Of a stretch of 64,000 bases of DNA, positions 17,378-24,500 are shown piece by piece (the first letter of the stretch is position 1; every line of letters starts with the position of its first letter). The stretch is from positions 4,998,920-5,062,919 of the forward strand of contig NZ_LR593887.1 in NCBI RefSeq assembly GCF_901538355.1, in the 5' to 3' direction. Below the pieces are notes generated by a model. That model was not told where the DNA came from. It did no database searches and saw only the letters and a list, made by a program, of their open reading frames with translations. Both the position numbers and the translations under genes were made by a program. This DNA is from Tuwongella immobilis. GTDB taxonomy: Bacteria > Planctomycetota > Planctomycetia > Gemmatales > Gemmataceae.

Positions 17378-17746
17378 ATGAGCAGCAATTTGTATGTCGG
17401 TAATTTGCCGTTTTCCACCACCGCGGAAGACCTCGTGACGGCGTTCAGCCCTTACGGTACCGTGACCCGCGCCCAAGTGGTGGAAGACCGAGAAACGGGC
17501 CGCTCCCGCGGTTTCGGTTTCGTGGAAATGGCCGACGGCGCCGACCAAGCGATCGAAGCCCTCAACGGGGCCATGTTCCAAGGCCGAGCCTTGACTGTTA
17601 ACGAAGCTCGCCCCCGCAGCAACGATCGCGGCCCCCGCATGGGTGGCGGCGGTGATCGTGGCGACCGCGGCGGTGATCGTGGCCCCCGCAGCAGCGGCGG
17701 ACCGCGCGGCGGTGGCATGGGCGGTTCGCGTGGCTCGCGCTACTAA
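17378..17746 (+). CDS. RRM-domain RNA-binding protein with RG-rich tail
   Basis: A 122-residue cytosolic protein with one RNA-recognition motif. RNP2 is LYVGNLPFS and RNP1 is RGFGFVEM, both intact with their aromatic residues. The tail from about residue 82 is rich in Arg, Gly and Asp (GGGGDRGDRGGDRG and similar), like eukaryotic RGG tails and the cyanobacterial Rbp proteins. Such proteins bind single-stranded RNA and are often cold-induced. The start at 17378 has AGGGG upstream and agrees with family N-termini; a longer frame from 17324 would run through the hairpin. A long leader and a following stem-loop suggest a monocistronic, post-transcriptionally controlled gene. Confidence 0.92.
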   Translation: MSSNLYVGNLPFSTTAEDLVTAFSPYGTVTRAQVVEDRETGRSRGFGFVEMADGADQAIEALNGAMFQGRALTVNEARPRSNDRGPRMGGGGDRGDRGGDRGPRSSGGPRGGGMGGSRGSRY

Positions 17747-17767
17747 GAATCCCGGCTAATTCAAACC

Positions 17768-17824
17768 GACCATGCCCAGGGTGTCCGGCAATCCGCCACA
17801 CCTGGACATGGTCGTCTGGTTTTT
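17768..17824 (+). terminator. intrinsic terminator of the RRM gene
   Basis: GACCATGCCCAGGGTGT and ACACCTGGACATGGTC form a nearly perfect long stem 21 bases after the stop codon, followed by GTCTGGTTTTT. A classic rho-independent layout. Confidence 0.8.
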
Positions 17825-17872
17825 CACCAGTCCGCCCCTTGACAATCTCCCGCAGAATCTCTTCCATAAAAA

Positions 17873-18550
17873 ATGGATGTTCTGCTCGAACTCTTCTCCA
17901 CCTCCGATCGTATCAGAGAGTACAAGAGTGCGGTGAAGGCGCTCGATCCGCTACGGCTGTGTTCCGATGAAGACCTTGTCCTGCGACTCAAGCAAGGACA
18001 ATCGGAAGTGCTCGGCCTGTTGATCCGCCGATACGAACGCGAAATCTACGGCTACCTGCGCCGTTATCTCGGCGATCACCACCTCGCGGACGACGTGTTT
18101 CAAAACACCTTCCTGCAACTCTTCCTGAAAGTCAGCCAATACGAAGCCGGTCGCCCCGTGCGCCCGTGGCTCTATACCATCGCCACCAACCAGGCCATTG
18201 ATGCCCTGCGAAAGCATCAACGGCAAACGATGGTCTCGCTCGATCAACACGCGGCAGAATCTGCGGACGGTGAATTACGCAGCCTGCTCGAATTACTCGA
18301 ATCTCGGGATTCTGGCCCACTTGACCGATCCGTCGATCGAGAACGCCAATCGCTCATCCAAAATTGGATTGACCGCCTTCCCGATTTTCTCCGCCAGGTA
18401 GTTCATCTTGCATACTACCAAGGTTTAAAATATCGTGAGATCGCCGACCAACTGCAAATTCCGGTCGGAACTGTGAAATCCCGATTACATACCGCCCTGC
18501 TCAAATTGCAGGAGTCGGGCAGCCCCATTGGTTCGTTGCCGGAGTTGTGA
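17873..18550 (+). CDS. ECF-type RNA polymerase sigma factor
   Basis: A 225-residue sigma factor. Region 2 contains LLIRRYEREIYGYLRRYLGDHHLADDVFQNTFLQLF, in which the DDVFQNTF stretch corresponds to core-binding region 2.2, and RPWLYTIATNQAIDALRKHQR corresponds to region 2.4, which reads the -10 element. Region 4 is LPDFLRQVVHLAYYQGLKYREIA followed by the helix-turn-helix PVGTVKSRLHTALLKL. The ATG at 17873 lacks a good ribosome site. The gene is followed 10 bases later by a membrane protein gene with anti-sigma-like features, so the pair probably forms a signal module at the membrane. Confidence 0.92.
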   Translation: MDVLLELFSTSDRIREYKSAVKALDPLRLCSDEDLVLRLKQGQSEVLGLLIRRYEREIYGYLRRYLGDHHLADDVFQNTFLQLFLKVSQYEAGRPVRPWLYTIATNQAIDALRKHQRQTMVSLDQHAAESADGELRSLLELLESRDSGPLDRSVDRERQSLIQNWIDRLPDFLRQVVHLAYYQGLKYREIADQLQIPVGTVKSRLHTALLKLQESGSPIGSLPEL

Positions 18551-18560
18551 GGAGGGGGTC

Positions 18561-19631
18561 ATGATCGAGCAATTCCTCCAGTATCTGTTAGGCACGCTGG
18601 ACCCCACCGCCCGGCGACAGGTCGAAACCCATCTCGCCGAGCATCCCGAAGCGCAAGTCGAATTCGACCGATTGCAAGCCGCCCTATCCCCTGTCGATGC
18701 CGACGCCGTCGAGGATCATCCCCCCGCGGACTTGGCCACGCGCACCGTCGCATTCATCGCAAGTCATTGCATCACCGAGCGATACGGCGATCGGCTCCCC
18801 GAATGGCCGACACCCAGCGACGCCTCAAGCGGCGCGGGATCGCGGGATGCTGCCGCGGTTGTCCCGGGTGGATTGGCCGCTGCGCTCACCACCAGCCCCC
18901 CGCGATTGGCCGAAGCCGCCGTGCAGCCGAACCGCTCAATGCCCAGTCGCTTGGCGCGCTTGGTCTCCTGGGCAGGGAACGATCCGGAAATGTCGCAAAG
19001 CTGGTGGAGCCGTCGGAATGTCGTCGCTGGAGCGATGATGATTCTGTTCGGGTTCGGAATCATCATTCCGGGAATTTACTATGCCCAGATGCAGCGGCAA
19101 TTGCATGCCTGCCAGGAACAATTACGGGAACAGTATGCGGCATTGACCGGATATGCTGATGTTCACGATGGTTATTTTCCGAAAATTCAGAATGTACCGC
19201 CTCATGATACGGCGCGGAGTTATCTGACGCAGTTGATCCAATCGGGTTACTGGGACGAAACCGCACCATGGGGCAACTCGCGAGAGGCTCGCCACTCGCA
19301 TGATCCATCGATGTTCGCCTACACATTAGGCTACCGTGATGAATCGGGGACGCTGACCGGTTATTCTCGAACCCACGAAGACGCATCCGAGCATTTGCCA
19401 CTGATGGCAGACCGCCCACGCGATGCCCAGCAAGTGGCAATCGGGACAAAATCGGAATGGGTGTCCCATCATGGGCAGAATGTGTTATATCTGGGTGGAC
19501 ACGTGCGAGCGTGTCGGGATTCGCGTGTTGGCATTGCGGGTGATGAAATCTATTCCAGCGAGCGGGGCCGGGTTGAAGCCGGTCGCCATCGTTGGGACAC
19601 GGTTCTCGGCTGGGATCAGGCCTCGCCGTGA
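18561..19631 (+). CDS. membrane anti-sigma-like protein with pseudopilin-like outer domain
   Basis: A 356-residue protein starting at 18561 after GAGGAGGGG. Residues 1-40 (LDPTARRQVETHLAEHPEAQ) resemble the N-terminal anti-sigma (ZAS) domain, but the H-x3-C-x2-C zinc ligands are absent: HLAEH has no following cysteines. A linker follows, then one membrane segment at about 155-176 (GAMMILFGFGIIIPGIYYA). The outer part begins with CQEQLREQYAALTGYADVHDGYFP, resembling the LKQIGLALHNYHDTxGxFP stretch of DUF1559 proteins. It ends with HHGQNVLYLGGHV, comparable to the DUF1559 H-x9-DG tail, but with GG in place of DG. Position next to the sigma gene supports an anti-sigma role; the outer domain may be the sensor. 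Confidence 0.72.
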   Translation: MIEQFLQYLLGTLDPTARRQVETHLAEHPEAQVEFDRLQAALSPVDADAVEDHPPADLATRTVAFIASHCITERYGDRLPEWPTPSDASSGAGSRDAAAVVPGGLAAALTTSPPRLAEAAVQPNRSMPSRLARLVSWAGNDPEMSQSWWSRRNVVAGAMMILFGFGIIIPGIYYAQMQRQLHACQEQLREQYAALTGYADVHDGYFPKIQNVPPHDTARSYLTQLIQSGYWDETAPWGNSREARHSHDPSMFAYTLGYRDESGTLTGYSRTHEDASEHLPLMADRPRDAQQVAIGTKSEWVSHHGQNVLYLGGHVRACRDSRVGIAGDEIYSSERGRVEAGRHRWDTVLGWDQASP

Positions 19632-19678
19632 ACGACAGGACAGGCTTGACTGCAAGCCTCGGTAAGGAGATCCTCGGT

Positions 19679-21277
19679 ATGGTCGAAGTCGCCACCCCCG
19701 GAACCTCGGCAAAGCAAAACGCTTACGATGAGGTTCCCTACGAAAGCTACCCGTTCACGCAAGCTCATCCGAATCGGATGGCGACCGTGGCGACGCTGTT
19801 CGGATTGCGTCCCACCCCGTTCACCAAATGTCGCGTGCTGGAACTCGGCTCGGCGGCGGGTGGCAACCTGATTCCGATGGCCTTGGAATCGCCCGAAAGC
19901 GAATTCGTTGGCATCGATTTGTCCGCTCGGCAAATCGACGACGGCAAACGACTCATCGAACAGCTCGGCCTGACCAACATCAAGTTGATCTCGGGCAGCA
20001 TTCTGGACATTGACGCCAGCTACGGCCAATTCGATTACGTCATTTGCCATGGCGTGTTTAGCTGGGTGCCCAACGAAGTTCAGGACAAGATTCTGGAAAT
20101 CGCCGGCACCATGATGACTCCGCAAGGGGTTGCCTACATTAGCTACAACACCTATCCCGGTTGGCACATGCGCGGCATGATCCGCGATATGATGCGCTAC
20201 CACTCCGAGCGATTCAACTCGCCGAAGATCCGCACTCGCCAAGCTCGGGCGCTGCTCGATTTCTTGTCGCAATCGGTCAAGCAAGAAGGCTCGGCCTATG
20301 CGGCCCTGCTCAAGCAAGAAGTCGAAACCCTGCGTCACCAAGCCGACCACTACCTGTACCACGAGCATCTGGAAGAAATCAACGAACCATTGTACTTCCA
20401 TCAATTCGCGGAACGGGCCGGCTCCAAGGGGCTGCAATATCTGGGCGAATCTCGCGTGGGCACGATGGTGCTCTCCAACTTCGGCCCGGATATCGAAAAG
20501 ACGCTCCGCATTCTGGCCACCGACCAAATCATGGTCGAACAATACATGGACTTCCTGCGAAACCGCATGTTCCGCGAAACGCTGTTGGTCTCCAATCGCG
20601 TTCAACCGAACTGGTCGGTCCAGCCGGAAGTGCTGCGTCGCTTCTTCGTCGCGTCGGCGGCGGCTCCGGTGGGCGATCCCGGCGATCTGAACAGCCCGGA
20701 TAACATTTCGTTCAAGTCGCCCAGTGGCATGTCGATGGCCACCACCCAACCGCTGCTCAAGGCGGCGATGGTGGTTCTCCGCAAGAATTGGCCGCAGCCC
20801 ATTCAGTTCGACAAGCTCCGCGAAGAAGCCCGCACCCTGCTGGGTGGCAACGCATCGACCGAACAAGTGGCCAAGGATCAGCAACTGCTCGCCGTTGGCC
20901 TGCTGAACTGCTACATGGGTTCGGATCTGATCGAACTGCACACCCATCAGCCGACCTTCACCCGCGAACCGGGCGACAAGCCGATTGTCAGCCCGTTGGC
21001 GCGACTGCAAGCCGCCACTGGCCCAGCCGTCACCAACCGCCGTCACGAAGTCGTTCGACTGAACGACCTCGATCGCCAAATCGTGCCGTTGCTGGATGGC
21101 AGCATGGACCGAGCCGCCATTCTGGATAAGCTGGTGACACTGGCGAAGTCTGGCGTGTTGACCGTGCAACAAGATAACAACACGCTGACCGACGAAGCCC
21201 GCATCCGCGAAGCGATGAAGGGCGTCGTGGATCCCAGCTTGCGTGGGTTGGCCGGGCATGCCCTGCTGATCGCGTAA
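19679..21277 (+). CDS. methyltransferase with MethyTransf_Reg domain
   Basis: A 532-residue protein. The start at 19679 has TAAGGAG upstream; an earlier frame overlapping the previous gene is not needed. The N-terminal methyltransferase domain has VLELGSAAGGNLIPMAL (motif I) and FVGIDLSARQIDDGK (motif II). A regulatory domain of the PF10119 type spans about residues 200-320 and includes EVETLRHQADHYLYHEHLEEI and YFHQFAERAGSKGLQYLGE. The C-terminal third (RLNDLDRQIVPLLDGSMDR) resembles the helical tail of this family. Its methyl acceptor is unknown. It follows the sigma/anti-sigma pair after 47 bases on the same strand and is probably cotranscribed with it. A stem-loop follows. Confidence 0.85.
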   Translation: MVEVATPGTSAKQNAYDEVPYESYPFTQAHPNRMATVATLFGLRPTPFTKCRVLELGSAAGGNLIPMALESPESEFVGIDLSARQIDDGKRLIEQLGLTNIKLISGSILDIDASYGQFDYVICHGVFSWVPNEVQDKILEIAGTMMTPQGVAYISYNTYPGWHMRGMIRDMMRYHSERFNSPKIRTRQARALLDFLSQSVKQEGSAYAALLKQEVETLRHQADHYLYHEHLEEINEPLYFHQFAERAGSKGLQYLGESRVGTMVLSNFGPDIEKTLRILATDQIMVEQYMDFLRNRMFRETLLVSNRVQPNWSVQPEVLRRFFVASAAAPVGDPGDLNSPDNISFKSPSGMSMATTQPLLKAAMVVLRKNWPQPIQFDKLREEARTLLGGNASTEQVAKDQQLLAVGLLNCYMGSDLIELHTHQPTFTREPGDKPIVSPLARLQAATGPAVTNRRHEVVRLNDLDRQIVPLLDGSMDRAAILDKLVTLAKSGVLTVQQDNNTLTDEARIREAMKGVVDPSLRGLAGHALLIA

Positions 21278-21332
21278 TCTCCCGCTCGTTGGTGGAACTC
21301 CACTGACGGTGTCGAGTAACCCGAAGTCATCG

Positions 21333-21371
21333 TCCCCCTGCGAATTCGCCGCAAGCGAGTCCGCAGGGGGA
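21333..21371 (+). terminator. stem-loop after the methyltransferase gene
   Basis: TCCCCCTGCG and CGCAGGGGGA pair perfectly about 55 bases beyond the stop codon. The following T-tract is short (TTTGC), so termination is likely but not certain. Confidence 0.55.
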
Positions 21372-21476
21372 TTTGCATTGGCTCCGGCGAATTACGAGTC
21401 GTGAGAACGACTCGCGCATGCGATCGAATGCCACAGCTCGAGATGGCGAGCCGATTTCGCCTGCCGAAAATGCCAA

Positions 21477-21510
21477 CCGCCGCCGAGAGTCGTGACACTC
21501 TCGGCGGCGG
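21477..21510 (-). terminator. strong hairpin between convergent genes
   Basis: A perfect 14-base GC-rich stem (CCGCCGCCGAGAGT with ACTCTCGGCGGCGG) around the loop CGTGAC. AATGCC and GGCATT extend it outside small internal loops, ending with AAAA on one side and TTTC on the other. It lies 28 bases past the giant minus-strand gene and can stop transcription from either side. Confidence 0.7.
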
Positions 21511-21538
21511 CGGCATTTCGGACACTCAGACGATTGGC

Positions 21539-24500
21539 TTAGCCGACCCACACCCCGCTCAGGCTGAGCAGATCGTTGTTGGCGTAGAACTCATCCAACA
21601 GCGTCGGGGTCGAGGTGTTGCCTTGGTTCACACCGGTGGCATAGGTCTTGACCAAGTTCCCATGGCCGGGGCCAGCACCGATGATGAGATCCCAGTTATC
21701 GTCGGAGTTGAGTTGCGCCGTCGCCACTCGAACACCCGTTCGCCAGTTCGGATTGAAGGCGAAGAAGTTCAACAGCGTGGATGGGATGCCGTTGACCACG
21801 AGATTGGCAGCATCGAAGACCGCCACCCGCGGACCGCCACCCGGACCAGCTCCGACGACCACATCAAAGCGGCCATCGTCGTTGACATCGCCCGCGGCGA
21901 CATAGACGCCATCGCGTTGCGTTTGCTCGAAGGCGAAGAAGTCGGCGAGTCGTCGGGTGTTCGCTCCCGCTCCCGCGGCGAGTTCCTTCCCGTCGAACAC
22001 GGTCACCCGCGGACCACCACCGAAACCGGCACCCGTGATTAAGTCCGGGGTACCATCGCCGTTGACATCGCCCGCCCCAACTCGCACGCCACCGAGGAAG
22101 GTTTCCTCGTAGGCGAAGAAGTCGGCAATGGCCTTGTTGCTGGCACCGTCGAAGATTCGCACCCGCGAACCACCGCCCAAGTCTGCCCCAACGACCAGTT
22201 CCACCAGACCATCGCCGTTGAAGTCGGCCGCTGCGACGAGCACGCCGCCGGTGAACCGCGCTTCGTAAGCGAAGAAGTCTCGCAGAACCGATCCATCGCG
22301 GCCACTGAAGACCGTGACGCGCGGACCACCACCCGGACCGGCCCCAGTGATGATGTCTTCGATGCCGTCGCCGTTGACATCGCCCGACGCGACTCGGATT
22401 TCACCCGAGAAGGCACCGAACGGCTGATACGACGAACTTGCCGTCGAGCGACCATTTTCATCCACGGAATAACCGGTGATGATGCCCGCACTGCCGGACT
22501 GCGTGAGGTAGACCGGCGGCACGAAACCGGGCGGAACCGGCGGATTCGGCGGAACCGGCGGATTTGGCGGCGTCTGAACCACTTGATTGAAGAAGTTCTG
22601 ATCGGCCAGACCACCCGCGCTGACGATCGAGACCACCCCGTCGGCTGCGGCGCCCGGCAATCGGATGATCTGCCAGCCCGTTTGCAGCACTTCCGACAGC
22701 TTGTGCGTGCCATCCGGGACATTCGCGAAGGAGTATGCCCCCGTCGCATCCGTCACCGTGGTCGCATCGATGGTTCCATCGTTGTTGATGTCGAGTTGGA
22801 TGGTCCAACCCGCCAGCCCCACTTCGCCGGTGTCGAGCGTGCCGTTGCCGTTCAGGTCGTTGACCTTGATCCCGCTGATGGTCGCAGGCGGGACCACTGG
22901 CGGAGGCGGAACAACCCCTTGCGTGGTGTTCAAGAAGTTGTTGTCGGCGCGGGTTTCCCCGTTGATGATCGTAATCAATCCCGGAGCCGCCGTTTGCCGC
23001 CAGCCGGTTTGCAGCACTTCGCTGACCGCGTGCGTGCCGTTGGGCAGACCCAGCCCACCGAATCCCGGAGTGGTCGGACCGAACGAATACGCCCCGGTCG
23101 AACTGGTGATCGTAGTCGCGTCGATGGTGCCGTTGTTGTCCAAATCCAGTTGGATCGTCCAACCCGCTAATCCCGGTTCGCCCGGATCGAGAATCCCGTT
23201 GGCATTCAAATCATCGAACTTGAAGCCGGAGATCGTCCCAGTCGATGCCGTCACCAGACGGACATCGGAGTATCGGGAAGTCCCGTCTGAGTTCGGTCGC
23301 AGGATGCCATCCGAGAAGATCAAGCCCGGCGTCAAGTCGGTCGCTGTCGCGGTGATCGGCGTGTTCACGGGGAACGGAGCCGACTTCCCGGCAAAGCGAT
23401 CGATCACGAACTTGGTCGAACCGTTCCCTTGGGCATCCGTCGTGATCGTCGCCGATCCGATGTAGGTCTGCCCGATGCGTTGGTTCAGGCCAACTTCCGC
23501 GGCCGCGTTGATGTAGTAATCGATGCGGTAGGTGCGGAATGGTCGGGTGACCATCGCCGTCGGGATTTCCGTCCGATCGAACGACGACTGCGAAATCTGC
23601 AACAACGGATAGTTCTGACCGCGGTTCGGTCCACCATCCAAGTCCAACAAGTCGGAGATCCGATCCGGTTGGAGTTGGTTGGGATCTTGTGCCCCGTTGT
23701 AGAACGTGATGCCGTTGTTCGGCTGCGTTCCGTTGCGGAAAATACTGTTGGCATATACTCGGGTATCGACTGGGCTACCCAAAATATTGTTCGCCACCGG
23801 CAGAATGTTCGGCGCGGGGTAAGCGTCAATCGCCAACGCTTGGGTTGCGCTGCCATCCACCGTCCGCACGGTCAATCCACCAATCGCGCCTTCGGGCACG
23901 GTGACGAAGATCGCTCGTTTGTTCTGGGCAATCACCGGGTCAATCCCGTTGATCTGCCCGTTGAAAACGGTCGTGAACGTCACCGAGTTCGGAGCAATCG
24001 CCGAGGTGATGTCCAGATCGAACAGCAAGGCAATCCGTTGCCCGATTTGGGCACTGGTGATGGCCGAGAAGTTGCCCGAATCGATTTCGCGGATGGCATT
24101 CTGATCGGCGAAATCGACCTTGGAATGCTTGGCGATCGTCGCCTTGTTGCCAAACGCGGTCGAGCCTTCCAAGTTGGTGACCGTGACGATCTGATCGGCC
24201 AACGGGAACTCTGCCCCAGTGGCATATTCCGGCACTTCCACGAGCAATTGCGTATCGCTGAGCACCTTGAAGCGGGCTTGCAAGCCACCCGCGAAGACCA
24301 CTTGCTGCGTGTTGGTGAACCGCTGCCCGTTGAAGGTGAAATGCGCCCCGGGAATGATCCCAGCCAGCGAGACACTTGCCGTCGTCAGAACCGGAGCGCC
24401 ACCGATGCCGTTGACGGAGATCGAGCTCCCCGCAACTGCCGTTCCAGCCGGTGTTTCCAGTTCGACGATGTAGTTCGTTCCCACAGTCAACGAATCTGGG

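Noticed and set aside
17839-17872. TTGACA directly upstream of the ECF sigma gene as a -35 box
   Set aside because: The only -10 candidates lie against the ATG, which would put the transcript start inside the gene; a leaderless mRNA is possible but not supported by anything else.
19616-21259. Long minus-strand frame opposite the methyltransferase gene
   Set aside because: Mirror of a well-supported gene, His/Gln-rich with no domains.
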